Assembly (NCBI GenBank): GCA_041752455.1
Contig: JBGSWL010000182.1
Location: 1-48,140 of the forward strand
DNA from: JBGSWL01 sp041752455
GTDB taxonomy: Bacteria > Pseudomonadota > Alphaproteobacteria > Rhizobiales > Rhizobiaceae
Direction: 5' to 3'
Length of the DNA: 48,140 nucleotides
Below the pieces are notes generated by a model. It saw only the letters and a list, made by a program, of their open reading frames with translations, ran no database searches and was not told the DNA's origin. Shown piece by piece: positions 1 to 7,542 of this stretch. Every line of letters begins with the position of its first letter. The stretch's first letter is position 1. Made by a program: the position numbers and the translations under genes.

Positions 1-584
1 CGGGCAATCGCCACGCGCTGAGACTGGCCACCGGACAGGCGGTCGGCGCGTGATGGCGCCTTGTCGGCAAGGTTGACGGCATCGAGCGCTGCCATCGCCG
101 CCTGCCGCCAGGCGGGCGGGGCGACAACGGCGTGAAGGGCACGCCAGGCACCCTTTGTACCAAGATGGCCATGAATGACATTGGTCAGAACCGACTGACG
201 CTTGACGAGGCCGTGGTTCTGGAAAACGAAACCGACCTGCGAGCGGATTGCCGACAGCGCGGCTCGCCCCTTTGGTTGCTGGCCGAAGACATCCAGTTCA
301 CCGCCGGTTACCGGATGCAGGCCGACGAGGCATTTCAGCAAGGTCGACTTGCCGGCACCGTTCGAGCCGATCAGCGCAACGGTCTCACCTTCGTGCACGG
401 TCACATCGACGCCGCGCAGCACCATGGCGCCTTGCGCATACTGCTTGGTCAGGCCGAGCGCCCGGATGACGACCGGCGCCTCAGCCAGCCGGGCAGACGC
501 CGCGGCGTCCGAGATGGCGGTTTGCACGTCAAAAACGGGTTCACCCGCCGGCATTGTGCCAGCGGGTGAAGCGTTGTTGTGCAT
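1..584 (-). CDS. phnC: PhnC-like ABC transporter ATP-binding protein (3' end off window)
   Basis: This is the ATPase of a phosphonate/phosphate-type importer and runs off the left edge, leaving about 194 residues. Reading leftward the frame is open throughout. Walker A GSNGAGKS lies at about residues 73-80, the Q-loop glutamine follows VGFVF near 122, and the LSGGQ signature with SQRVAIA lies at about 183-194. Some 37 residues precede the ABC fold, which is long for PhnC, so the start is uncertain: ATG at 584 or ATG at 554 are both possible and neither has a strong ribosome site. The gene follows phnD by 25 bases on the same strand, which supports one operon. The PhnC assignment rests on phnD next door; the visible ABC motifs alone are generic. 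Confidence 0.85.
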   Translation of the reverse strand, partial: MHNNASPAGTMPAGEPVFDVQTAISDAAASARLAEAPVVIRALGLTKQYAQGAMVLRGVDVTVHEGETVALIGSNGAGKSTLLKCLVGLHPVTGGELDVFGQQPKGRAALSAIRSQVGFVFQNHGLVKRQSVLTNVIHGHLGTKGAWRALHAVVAPPAWRQAAMAALDAVNLADKAPSRADRLSGGQSQRVAIA

Positions 585-609
585 GGCAGCGGGGCTGCCG
601 TTGCGGGTA

Positions 610-1470
610 TCAGTCACCGACGAAAGCGCCGAAGGTTTCCACGCCGACGGCGCGGTACATCGAGCGAACGTAGTCGTAGTCGGCGTCATCGATGTTGGCG
701 ATGAAGAAGCCGCCAGCATATTTGTCGTTCGCGCCGCTGGCCAAGACGGACGCCATGAGGTCGTTGCCCTGGTCGATGAAGACCGACTTGACCTTGTCGA
801 CGATTGCCTTGTCGACCTTCGGCGAGACGACGAGCACGTCGTTCGGCAGATCGCGGCCGCGGCCAAGAACCGTGAACGGAACTTCCGGATAGGCTTCGCG
901 AATGCCCTGCAGGTGGGTGAACGCCATGCCGATGGCAGCGATGTCGCCATTGATCAGAGCTTCGGCGGCAACGTTGCGACCAAGGATCTGCGGCTCGTAG
1001 TCGGTGCCGTAGGTGAGGCCGTAGTCGGCGAGGATCTGTGCAGGTCCGAGGTGCTGCGAGGTCGAACCGACGGCGGCGAAGGAAATCTTCTTGCCCTTCA
1101 GTTCGGCAATGTCGCTGATGCCTGCATCGGCGCGAACGACGATCTGCGAGAAGTAGTCCGGGCGCTGCCAGCCGACAACGATCTCGGCCTTGTTGAGCTC
1201 GCGCATGACGACATATTCAGCCGGGCCGGTCAGGACAAAGTTGACCTGTTCCGAATTCATGGCTTCGACGGCAGCGGTGCGCGACGAGACCGGGTAAAGT
1301 TCGACTTCAAGACCGGTCAGTTCGGCGAGCTTGTCGCGGAACGGACCGAATTCCTGCTGAAGGGCTTCGAGGCCTTCGATGTCGGTGACAGCCATGACGA
1401 TCTTGTCGGCTGCGTTGGCAAGGATGCTGGAAGCAAGCAGCGCGGTTGCTGCAAGAAGAGTGCGGAACAT
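610..1470 (-). CDS. phnD: Phosphonate/phosphate/phosphite ABC transporter substrate-binding protein
   Basis: This is the periplasmic binding protein (286 residues) that would deliver a phosphorus oxyanion to the PhnC-containing importer. A cleavable signal peptide is visible at residues 1-21, a hydrophobic run ending ILANAAD. The mature part has the PhnD-family layout, with a segment FVLTGPAEYVV and an SFAAVGSTSQHLGP stretch that in PhnD relatives contributes to anion binding. The start at 1470 is preferred over an in-frame ATG at 1491 because AAGGGG lies about 5 bases upstream of it and because the signal peptide then begins correctly. A possible Pho box lies 76 bases upstream. The substrate (phosphonate, phosphite or phosphate) cannot be decided from sequence. 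Confidence 0.9.
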   Translation of the reverse strand: MFRTLLAATALLASSILANAADKIVMAVTDIEGLEALQQEFGPFRDKLAELTGLEVELYPVSSRTAAVEAMNSEQVNFVLTGPAEYVVMRELNKAEIVVGWQRPDYFSQIVVRADAGISDIAELKGKKISFAAVGSTSQHLGPAQILADYGLTYGTDYEPQILGRNVAAEALINGDIAAIGMAFTHLQGIREAYPEVPFTVLGRGRDLPNDVLVVSPKVDKAIVDKVKSVFIDQGNDLMASVLASGANDKYAGGFFIANIDDADYDYVRSMYRAVGVETFGAFVGD

Positions 1471-1521
1471 GGGAAACCCCTTCGCGTTCATGGTACGTGA
1501 CGCGGAGGGGCTAACCGATCT

Positions 1522-1547
1522 GCATCACAGCCTCATGTCTGTGATGC
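1522..1547. repeat. Perfect 9-bp inverted repeat between msrB and phnD
   Basis: GCATCACAG (1522-1530) and CTGTGATGC (1539-1547) are exact reverse complements separated by 8 bases. No T-run follows in either direction, so an intrinsic terminator is less likely than an operator or mRNA stem in the phnD leader. It touches the candidate Pho box at 1546-1563. Confidence 0.5.
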
Positions 1548-1563
1548 GTCAATTCCATGACAG
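1546..1563 (-). promoter_or_regulatory. Candidate Pho box upstream of phnD
   Basis: On the minus strand the sequence reads CTGTCAT, four bases, then TTGACGC. PhoB boxes are two CTGTCAT-like heptamers 11 bases apart. The first heptamer is perfect; the second matches at four of seven positions. It lies 76 bases upstream of the phnD start, a sensible place for PhoB activation of a phosphorus importer. Confidence 0.4.
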
Positions 1564-1592
1564 CCGGCAAACCGTCGTGGATAAGTCCCTGC

Positions 1593-2105
1593 TCAGCCGG
1601 AGACGACGGCCGAACCGTCGGCAGGCTTGAAGACGAGCGCCGCACCGTTGATGCAGTGGCGCTTGCCGGTCGGTGCCGGGCCGTCGTTGAAGACGTGGCC
1701 GAAATGTCCGCCGCAGCGCGCGCAATGCTCTTCGGTGCGCGGGTAAATCAGCTTGAAATCGGTCTTGAAGGCGACCTTGCCCTCGATCTCCTGCGAAAAG
1801 CTCGGCCAGCCGGTGCCGCTGTCGAACTTGTGCTCCGACCGGAACGCTTCCTGGTCGCAACCGGCGCAGTGAAAGACACCGGCGCGTTTTTCATCATTCA
1901 GCGCGCTGGTGAAGGGACGCTCGGTTGCCTCCTCGCGCAGGACCGCAAACTGCAGCGGCGTCAGCTGGGCACGCCATTCTGCCTCGGTCTTGGTGATCTC
2001 GAAGGCCGCTGCAACGGCGTTGCTTGTGCCCGAAAGCTTGGCCATGACGGCAATGCTGCCACCGGCAAGAACGGATGAGAGGAAGAAGCGCTTGGTCAAC
2101 ATCAT
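1593..2105 (-). CDS. msrB: Exported peptide-methionine (R)-S-oxide reductase
   Basis: MsrB reduces the R epimer of methionine sulfoxide in proteins. The 170-residue product has the family's core at about 38-168: zinc ligands C80, C83, C128 and C131 (HCAGC, CARCGGH), the substrate-site segment SGTGWPSF near 97-104, and catalytic C151 in RHCINGAAL. Residues 1-34 form an export signal beginning TKRFFLSSVLAGG, resembling a Tat signal with Lys-Arg instead of Arg-Arg, so the enzyme probably works in the periplasm. Downstream on the same strand lies phnD; upstream is the fasciclin gene. No copy of the sigma-factor promoter found at 2865-2892 was seen before msrB. Confidence 0.93.
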   Translation of the reverse strand: MMLTKRFFLSSVLAGGSIAVMAKLSGTSNAVAAAFEITKTEAEWRAQLTPLQFAVLREEATERPFTSALNDEKRAGVFHCAGCDQEAFRSEHKFDSGTGWPSFSQEIEGKVAFKTDFKLIYPRTEEHCARCGGHFGHVFNDGPAPTGKRHCINGAALVFKPADGSAVVSG

Positions 2106-2209
2106 GATGGAAATCCCGGTTTTATGACTGGCGACAGAGATAGCGCAGGTCGGCGATCCTGTCCTGTCACACCTATTCGCGATGTCGTGAAGTCACCGCG
2201 AGAGCAGAG

Positions 2210-2236
2210 CCCGGACGATCACGGTGACCGTCCGGG
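2210..2236 (-). terminator. Hairpin after the fasciclin gene
   Basis: CCCGGACG (2210-2217) pairs with CGTCCGGG (2229-2236), and the loop contains a further TCAC/GTGA pairing. It lies 12 bases beyond the fasciclin stop codon. There is no clear U-tract, so it may be a weak or Rho-assisted terminator. Confidence 0.5.
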
Positions 2237-2247
2237 CCCGGTTGGTC

Positions 2248-2814
2248 TTACATCTTCGGCAGAACGACCGTGTCGATGACGTGGATGACGCCGTTCGACT
2301 GGGCGACGTCAGCGATCGTCACCTTGGCTTCGGTGCCGTTTTCATCGACGAGGACGATGGTTTCGCCATCCATCTTGGCGGTCAGAACGCAACCACCAAC
2401 GGTTTCGACCGGGTGCATGCCGTTGTCGTCAGCAATCATCTTGCCGATCGCATCAGACATCGCGCTGGCTGCAACCACATGGCAGGTCAGGATCTTGGTC
2501 AGCTGATCCTTGTTTTCAGGCAGGAGCAGCGTGTCGACCGTACCGGCCGGCAGCTTGGCAAAGGCATCATTCGTCGGCGCAAAGACCGTAAACGGGCCTT
2601 CGCCAGACAGGGTTTCAACCAGACCGGCGGCCTTCACAGCGGCGACGAGCGTCGTGTGATCGGCCGAGTTGACGGCGTTCTCGATGATGTTGTTGGTCGA
2701 CGGCATTTCTGCGCCACCAACGACCGGAACTTTCGAATGGCTTGCGGCAAACGACAGAGCGGTGGTGGCGGCCAGGATGCCTGCAGCGGCAATCATGCGG
2801 ATTGAGGTGTTCAT
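2248..2814 (-). CDS. Exported fasciclin (FAS1) domain protein
   Basis: The 188-residue product has a signal peptide at 1-24 (ending LSFAASHS) and one FAS1 domain covering the rest. The two conserved FAS1 boxes are visible: TVFAPTNDAF at 76-85 and NGVIHVIDTVVLP at about 173-185. FAS1 domains mediate adhesion or surface binding; a single-domain exported form is usual in bacteria. The gene lies on the same strand as, and just downstream of, the ECF sigma/anti-sigma pair and has its own promoter closely matching that of the sigma operon. In Mycobacterium, SigK/RskA control the fasciclin proteins MPT70 and MPT83, so this arrangement suggests a comparable regulon. That functional link is inference; the domain call is firm. 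Confidence 0.92.
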   Translation of the reverse strand: MNTSIRMIAAAGILAATTALSFAASHSKVPVVGGAEMPSTNNIIENAVNSADHTTLVAAVKAAGLVETLSGEGPFTVFAPTNDAFAKLPAGTVDTLLLPENKDQLTKILTCHVVAASAMSDAIGKMIADDNGMHPVETVGGCVLTAKMDGETIVLVDENGTEAKVTIADVAQSNGVIHVIDTVVLPKM

Positions 2815-2864
2815 TTGTCGAGCTCCTTGTGTTGAGCCGCGCCTTGCAGCGCGGTTACAAGGGG

Positions 2865-2892
2865 AAACGCTTGAGCCGTTGGATAAGTTTCA
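2865..2892 (-). promoter_or_regulatory. ECF-type promoter of the fasciclin gene
   Basis: On the minus strand TGAAAC (2892-2887) is followed after exactly 17 bases by CGTTT (2869-2865). The fasciclin ATG lies about 50 bases further on. The same TGAAAC, 17-base spacer and CGTnT are found upstream of the sigma factor at 4211-4238, so both promoters are probably read by that sigma factor. Confidence 0.6.
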
Positions 2893-2899
2893 GACTTTT

Positions 2900-3613
2900 T
2901 CAGATTTTTGTCAGCGCGCCTGCGCCGATCACCGGGCCGGTCGGTGCGCCGGTAGTTGATCCGCCGACGGGTTCGATACTGACAGCAAAGGTCAGCGCGG
3001 CCATCGCATCCTGATCAGCCGGGAAAGCCAGGCTGGTCACGCCTTCGCGCGACAGGAGGCCGACAGAAACCGGCGCTTGTTCCCCGGCTATCAACCAAAG
3101 TTCGTGGTCGCGCCCCTCAGGCGCCGGAACCGAAGCCGTCACCCGCAGCGTACGGGCGGTGCTGTCGGCGACGACAACAATCGCCGCCCCATCCTCGCTG
3201 ACGATGGTGGCAACGCGCGGCGCTTCGGCGACAGGCGGCAGCGGCGGGTTGAGGATCGGGCCTGCCGCAAGAACCAAGGCCGCAAAGGCTGCCGCTGCCG
3301 TCGTCATGCGCCAGAAGGCGAGGCTTCCAAACATGCCGGGTCGAGCCGGCCTGGCTTCTGCGCCAAACAGCCGGACGTCCAGTCCCCGCTTCAGGGATGA
3401 AGGTGGCGCAACGTCCTCAAATCGGGCATCGAGCGTGGAAAGCCGAGCCTGCCACGCAAGGACTGCGGCAGCGAAGGCCGGGTCGTCTGCGATCCGCGCT
3501 TCAGCGGCGCGACGGGCCTCCAGACCTGTCACGCCCAGCACATATTCGGCGGCGGCAATGTCGTCGGCGTGTTCCGGGCCGATCCCGTCTTCCATGTCCT
3601 GCGGTCCGCTCAT
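2900..3613 (-). CDS. Anti-sigma factor, RskA type
   Basis: This membrane protein of 237 residues is the likely inhibitor of the adjacent ECF sigma factor. The N-terminal cytoplasmic part (1-100) has the helical anti-sigma layout, including ADDIAAAEYVLGVTGLEA. One transmembrane helix lies at about 101-121. The outer part (130-237) resembles the RskA C-terminal domain, with DHELWLIAGEQAPVSVG and SIEPVGGSTTGAPTGPV. The start at 3613 is chosen because its ATG overlaps the sigma-factor TGA (ATGA), which implies coupled translation; an in-frame ATG at 3628 is less likely. No HxxxCxxC zinc motif is visible, so this is not a ChrR-type zinc anti-sigma factor. Signal release would need regulated proteolysis, as in RskA relatives. 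Confidence 0.88.
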   Translation of the reverse strand: MSGPQDMEDGIGPEHADDIAAAEYVLGVTGLEARRAAEARIADDPAFAAAVLAWQARLSTLDARFEDVAPPSSLKRGLDVRLFGAEARPARPGMFGSLAFWRMTTAAAAFAALVLAAGPILNPPLPPVAEAPRVATIVSEDGAAIVVVADSTARTLRVTASVPAPEGRDHELWLIAGEQAPVSVGLLSREGVTSLAFPADQDAMAALTFAVSIEPVGGSTTGAPTGPVIGAGALTKI

Positions 3614-4158
3614 CGTGCGTCCAAGCATTCCCGAAGCCGGAGCAGGCTGCGCCGCAGCCAGGTCCGCATCGTGTTGAGGGGCACGTTGTGGCGCGCCGCC
3701 AGGTCTTCATAGCTGTAACCATCGACATAAGCCGAGCGGACGCAATCGGCCTTCGCGGCGTCAAGCTCACCAAGGCAGGCGTCCAGTTGCGTCATCTCGG
3801 ACGCGTGGATCGTGTGATCTTCCGGCGTCGGCGCCTTGTCGGCAATCTCCGGAGCATCATCAAGCGTCACATGGCCGCCGCGCCGGGCACGCAGGCGATC
3901 GATCGCATGGTTGCGCGCCACGGTGACCAGCCAGCCCTCGGCATTGGAGGTGGCAGTGCCGAAGCGCGACGCGTTCTGCCAGATCTTGACGAAGACGTCC
4001 TGCAACGCCTCTTCGGCGTCATGGCGGTCGCGAAGGATGCGAAGCACGACACCGAACAGGCGCGATGAAGTGGATTCGTATAGGCGGTCGAAAGCCGCAC
4101 GGTCACGCAAAGCGACGCGTGCGATCAGGTCCGCCAAGCCCTCGCCCTTTGTTTTCAT
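3610..4158 (-). CDS. ECF-family RNA polymerase sigma factor
   Basis: The 182-residue protein has only sigma regions 2 and 4, as ECF factors do. Region 2 covers about residues 20-95 (RLFGVVLRILRDRHDAEEAL, DVFVKIWQ, GWLVTVARNHAIDRLR). Region 4 covers about 125-178, with a helix-turn-helix around YSYEDLAARHNVPLNTMRTW. It is the first gene of an operon with its anti-sigma factor. A TGAAAC-17-CGTCT element 53 bases upstream suggests autoregulation. By anti-sigma type and fasciclin neighbour it resembles the SigK group, but sequence alone does not fix the ECF subgroup. Confidence 0.93.
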   Translation of the reverse strand: MKTKGEGLADLIARVALRDRAAFDRLYESTSSRLFGVVLRILRDRHDAEEALQDVFVKIWQNASRFGTATSNAEGWLVTVARNHAIDRLRARRGGHVTLDDAPEIADKAPTPEDHTIHASEMTQLDACLGELDAAKADCVRSAYVDGYSYEDLAARHNVPLNTMRTWLRRSLLRLRECLDAR

Positions 4159-4210
4159 CTGCGTTCGCTACCATCGCGCCTTTGCACCGTTATCTTGTAC
4201 CCTACGAACA

Positions 4211-4238
4211 AGACGACAAGTGGGCACCGGAAGTTTCA
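4211..4238 (-). promoter_or_regulatory. ECF-type autoregulatory promoter of the sigma operon
   Basis: On the minus strand TGAAAC (4238-4233) is followed after exactly 17 bases by CGTCT (4215-4211), ending 53 bases before the sigma-factor ATG. It matches the fasciclin promoter at 2865-2892 in both boxes and spacing; the two bases after TGAAAC (TT) are also shared. Confidence 0.6.
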
Positions 4239-4310
4239 CGCACAGGGGTGCAATTGCAGCCGCACCGCAGTCAGGCTAGGGAAACCCGTATTAGGAAGAT
4301 GGATATTCCC

Positions 4311-5219
4311 ATGACCGAGACGACCCAGCCAATCACGCCGGAAACCGAAGCAGCGATCCTTGCCCAGGCCCTGCCTTACATGCAGCGCTACGAGTCCAAG
4401 ACCGTTGTGGTGAAGTATGGTGGCCATGCGATGGGCGATCCAGCACTGGGCAAGGCCTTTGCGCAGGACATCGCCTTGTTGAAGCAGTCGGGTGTCAATC
4501 CGATCGTCGTTCATGGCGGCGGCCCGCAGATCGGCGCGATGCTCACCAAACTCGGAATCGAGTCGAAGTTCGAGGGCGGATTGCGCGTCACCGACCGCGC
4601 CACGGTCGAGATCGTCGAAATGGTTCTGGCCGGGTCGATCAACAAGGAAATCGTTGCGATGATCAACGAGACCGGCGAGTGGGCGATCGGTCTTTGCGGC
4701 AAGGATGGCAACATGGTCTATGCGCGCAAGGCGCAAAAGACGGTTGTCGATCCCGACAGCAATATCGAGCGCATCCTCGATCTCGGTTTTGTCGGAGAAC
4801 CGGAAAAGGTTGACCGGACGCTGCTCGACCTTTTGGCAAAATCGGAAATGATCCCGGTGATTGCCCCCGTCGCGCCGGGCCGGGACGGCCATACCTACAA
4901 CATCAACGCCGATACCTTTGCCGGCGCAATCGCCGGCTCACTTTCGGCGCAACGGCTTCTGTTTCTCACCGATGTGCCCGGCGTTCTGGATCGCAACGGG
5001 GAACTCATAAAGGAAATGACGATCAGCGAGGCGCGCGCCTTGATCGCCGATGGTACCGTCTATGGCGGCATGATCCCGAAGGTCGAGACATGCATCGAAG
5101 CGCTGCAACGCGGGGTCAAGGGCGTGGTCATCCTCAATGGCAAGGTGCCCCACACGGTGCTGCTCGAACTGTTCACCGAGCACGGCGCCGGAACGCTGAT
5201 CGTGCACGATCACGCATGA
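4311..5219 (+). CDS. argB: Acetylglutamate kinase
   Basis: ArgB phosphorylates N-acetyl-L-glutamate with ATP, the second step of arginine synthesis. The 302-residue product shows the amino-acid kinase fold: VVVKYGGHAMG at 33-43 and VVHGGGPQIG at 67-76 for phosphate binding, NINADTFAGAIA for ATP binding, and a C-terminal MIPKVETCIEAL helix region. The ATG at 4311 is chosen over 4299 because AGGAAG (4293-4298) would abut the earlier codon; the length also fits rhizobial ArgB. Its stop codon overlaps the next gene's start (ATGA), so the two are translationally coupled. It diverges from the sigma-factor operon. Confidence 0.96.
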   Translation: MTETTQPITPETEAAILAQALPYMQRYESKTVVVKYGGHAMGDPALGKAFAQDIALLKQSGVNPIVVHGGGPQIGAMLTKLGIESKFEGGLRVTDRATVEIVEMVLAGSINKEIVAMINETGEWAIGLCGKDGNMVYARKAQKTVVDPDSNIERILDLGFVGEPEKVDRTLLDLLAKSEMIPVIAPVAPGRDGHTYNINADTFAGAIAGSLSAQRLLFLTDVPGVLDRNGELIKEMTISEARALIADGTVYGGMIPKVETCIEALQRGVKGVVILNGKVPHTVLLELFTEHGAGTLIVHDHA

Positions 5220-5956
5220 GCGATCTTGGCAAGACAGATGGCAGTGGTGTGACCCGGGCACCCGCGTCAGCGGCAGCGTTTGACCATGTGCGCGAATGGG
5301 TGTTCGACCTCGACAACACGCTGTACCCGCACCACACCAACCTCTTTGCCCAGATCGACGTGGCGATGACCGACTACGTGTCGACCCTGCTGCAACTGCC
5401 GAAGGAGGAGGCGCGGGTACTGCAGAAGTCCTACTACAAGGAGTACGGCACGACGCTTGCCGGGCTGATGGCGCGCCACAATGTCGATCCGGATGACTTT
5501 CTGCAGAAAGTCCACGACATCGACTATTCCTGGGTGGCGCCCGATCCGTCACTTGGCGAAGCGATCCGCGCCCTGCCGGGCCGCAAGTTCATCTTCACCA
5601 ATGGCGACCGTGGCCATGCGGAGCGCACGGCGCGGCAACTCGGCATTCTCGATCATTTCGAGGACATCTTCGATATCGTTGCGGCTGGCCTCGTCCCCAA
5701 GCCTGCCGCCGCAACCTATGACAAGTTCCGGGCACTGCACCGGGTCGATTGCACGCGCGCGGCAATGTTCGAAGATCTTGCACGCAACCTTGAGGCGCCC
5801 AAGGCGCTCGGCATGGCAACCGTGCTGATCGTGCCGAAAAATTTCGAAGCGACGTTTTCCGAGATCTGGGAACACGACAGCGCACAGGGCCATGTCGATC
5901 ATGTCACCGATGATCTCGGCGACTTCCTGCGGACGATCATCAGCGGCAAGGCGTGA
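5216..5956 (+). CDS. HAD-family pyrimidine 5'-nucleotidase
   Basis: This 246-residue HAD phosphatase matches the pyrimidine 5'-nucleotidase group (SDT1-like). Motif I is VFDLDNT (29-35) with the nucleophile D31 and acid D33; motif II is FIFTNGDRGH; the lysine motif is LVPKPAAATYDKF; motif III is AAMFEDLARN. The ATG at 5216 overlaps the argB TGA. The family hydrolyses pyrimidine nucleoside monophosphates; nothing in argB context adds a substrate, although this gene order is common in rhizobia. Its final codon overlaps the GTG start of the next gene, making a three-gene coupled string. Confidence 0.9.
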   Translation: MSDLGKTDGSGVTRAPASAAAFDHVREWVFDLDNTLYPHHTNLFAQIDVAMTDYVSTLLQLPKEEARVLQKSYYKEYGTTLAGLMARHNVDPDDFLQKVHDIDYSWVAPDPSLGEAIRALPGRKFIFTNGDRGHAERTARQLGILDHFEDIFDIVAAGLVPKPAAATYDKFRALHRVDCTRAAMFEDLARNLEAPKALGMATVLIVPKNFEATFSEIWEHDSAQGHVDHVTDDLGDFLRTIISGKA

Positions 5957-6840
5957 GGCGCTTTACGTCGCTTGAGTCGCGGATCGATGCGGCGGCGCAC
6001 CGCGTGCTCGACCGCTTGCCGGCGACAGGTATCGCCGGGGCTGCTGTCGAATTCCTCGTCTTCGGCATCAAGCAAGCCTTTGCCTGCCTTTTTGGCGGTC
6101 TTTTGCTGGCGCTGATGATCGCGACACGGCTCTGGTGGCCGGACGATGCGCCAGTCCATCGCTATGATTTCCTGTTTGCGGCGGCGGTCGCCATCCAGCT
6201 TTCGCTGCTCGTCCTGAAGCTGGAGACGCTTGCCGAAGCCAAGGTCATCCTGATCTTCCACGTCGTCGGAACGGTGATGGAGCTTTTCAAGACGGCGGCC
6301 GGTTCATGGACCTATCCGGAGATGGCGGTGATGCGCATCGAGGGCGTACCGCTGTTTTCCGGTTTCATGTATGCAGCCGTCGGCTCCTACATTGCGCGCA
6401 TCACCCGCATCTTCGACATGCGCTATTCCGCTTATCCGCCGCTGTGGACGACGATCGGCCTTGCGGCACTGATCTATGCCAACTTCTTCACCCATCACTA
6501 CACGGTGGACCTCCGCTGGGGTCTGTTTGCGCTGGCCGCCGTGCTCTACTGGCGGACCTTCGTGCATTACCGGGTCTTCCGCTTTCGCCACCGGATGCCG
6601 CTGCTGGTCGGCTTCTTCCTCGTCGCCTCGTTCATCTGGGTGGCCGAGAACATCGCCACCTGGTCGAACGCCTGGCTCTACCCCGGCCAGAAGGACGGCT
6701 GGGTTCCGGTGTCACCGGACAAGCTCGGCGCCTGGTATCTCTTGATGATGATCTCGTTCGTGTTGGTGACTTTGGTGCACCGGCCGCGAGGGCTGGACGA
6801 GGCTGCATTACCAAAGGTTCACAAACTTGCCGATCGTTAA
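5953..6840 (+). CDS. DUF817 (YoaT-like) integral membrane protein
   Basis: The 295-residue protein is mostly hydrophobic, with about seven to eight membrane segments, and carries family-typical stretches such as GSWTYPEMAV, LFSGFMYAAVGSYI and WVAENIATWSNAWLYPGQ. These mark it as DUF817, whose biochemical role is unknown. The GTG start at 5953 overlaps the preceding stop codon (GTGA); no ATG gives the full N-terminus. Co-translation with the nucleotidase is likely. Confidence 0.88.
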   Translation: MRRFTSLESRIDAAAHRVLDRLPATGIAGAAVEFLVFGIKQAFACLFGGLLLALMIATRLWWPDDAPVHRYDFLFAAAVAIQLSLLVLKLETLAEAKVILIFHVVGTVMELFKTAAGSWTYPEMAVMRIEGVPLFSGFMYAAVGSYIARITRIFDMRYSAYPPLWTTIGLAALIYANFFTHHYTVDLRWGLFALAAVLYWRTFVHYRVFRFRHRMPLLVGFFLVASFIWVAENIATWSNAWLYPGQKDGWVPVSPDKLGAWYLLMMISFVLVTLVHRPRGLDEAALPKVHKLADR

Positions 6841-6903
6841 TTTGTGTATGCTTATATAAACGCCTATAGAAGTTCCGGGATCAAAAACAACAGGAGCTTC
6901 CCG

Positions 6904-7479
6904 ATGACATCGCTCAAGACCATTCTTCTCACCCTGCCGTTGGCTTTTGCAGTTCCGCTCGTCGCGGCCGCTGATGACGATGCGTTCACCACACACTTCA
7001 TGACCGAGTGGGACCTCGATGCGGACGGCAAGATCACGCTGGAAGAAGTCACTGAACGGCGCGGCAGTGTCTTCCTGTCGTTTGATGCCAACGAAGACGG
7101 CACTCTGGACGGTGAAGAACAGGCCCTGATGGCAGAGATGCGTGACACCCAACATGCCGAGATGGGCGGCCAAGGCATGGGTAACGGTCAGGGCATGATG
7201 GGCCAGGGCCATGGTCAGGGCAAAGGCCATGGTGCCGGCATGGGTCAGGGCAAGGGCATGGGTCAAGGCCAAGGAATGGGCCAAGGCAAGGGCATGATGG
7301 GCCAGGGCGGCATGGGCCGTGCGCAGATGGCTGCCGAAGCGGGAATGCATCAGGGTCAGATGTTTGACACCGACAATGACGGCAAGTGGAGCCGTGACGA
7401 GTTCGTCGGCTTTTCCGAAACATGGCTTGCGCGCATGGACACGGATGGCGACAGCGTCATCACGAAAGCCGACTTCTGA
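6904..7479 (+). CDS. Exported four-EF-hand protein with Met/Gly/Gln-rich linker
   Basis: The 191-residue product starts with a signal peptide (1-23) and contains four canonical calcium loops: 37-48 (DLDADGKITLEE), 61-72 (DANEDGTLDGEE), 155-166 (DTDNDGKWSRDE) and 179-190 (DTDGDSVITKAD). The two pairs are separated by a low-complexity segment at 88-138 built from MGQG, GKGMGQ and GHG units, rich in Met, Gly, Gln and some His. EF-hands imply periplasmic calcium binding; Met/His-rich segments can also bind copper or silver, but that is inference. AGGAG at 6892-6896 supports the ATG at 6904. A strong terminator follows. Confidence 0.9.
   Translation: MTSLKTILLTLPLAFAVPLVAAADDDAFTTHFMTEWDLDADGKITLEEVTERRGSVFLSFDANEDGTLDGEEQALMAEMRDTQHAEMGGQGMGNGQGMMGQGHGQGKGHGAGMGQGKGMGQGQGMGQGKGMMGQGGMGRAQMAAEAGMHQGQMFDTDNDGKWSRDEFVGFSETWLARMDTDGDSVITKADF
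7165..7317 (+). repeat. In-frame low-complexity repeat coding the MGQG linker
   Basis: Irregular 12-18 base units of the type ATGGGTCAGGGCAAGGGC recur about ten times inside the EF-hand gene. They keep the reading frame, so copy-number changes would alter only the linker length. Confidence 0.8.
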
Positions 7480-7502
7480 ACTTGCAGCGCTGACACGATT
7501 TC

Positions 7503-7531
7503 AAGGCCCGGTCGAAAGACCGGGCCTTTTT
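7503..7531. terminator. Bidirectional intrinsic terminator
   Basis: An 11-bp perfect stem (AAGGCCCGGTC with GACCGGGCCTT) closes a GAAA loop, with A-run and T-run flanks. It serves both the EF-hand gene and the convergent LOG-family gene. Confidence 0.92.
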
Positions 7532-7542
7532 GCATGCGAGCT

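Noticed and set aside
202..1500. 432-codon plus-strand frame antisense to phnC/phnD
   Set aside because: It mirrors the codon structure of two clear genes on the other strand and shows no domain; a G+C-rich shadow frame.
6827..6860. TTGCCG and TATATAA-like elements as a promoter of the EF-hand gene
   Set aside because: No pair of boxes has a 16-18 base spacer, and the site lies across the end of the DUF817 gene; too weak to list.
7165..7317. Short repeats considered as a CRISPR array
   Set aside because: Units are irregular, contiguous, without spacers, and code in frame for the MGQG linker.
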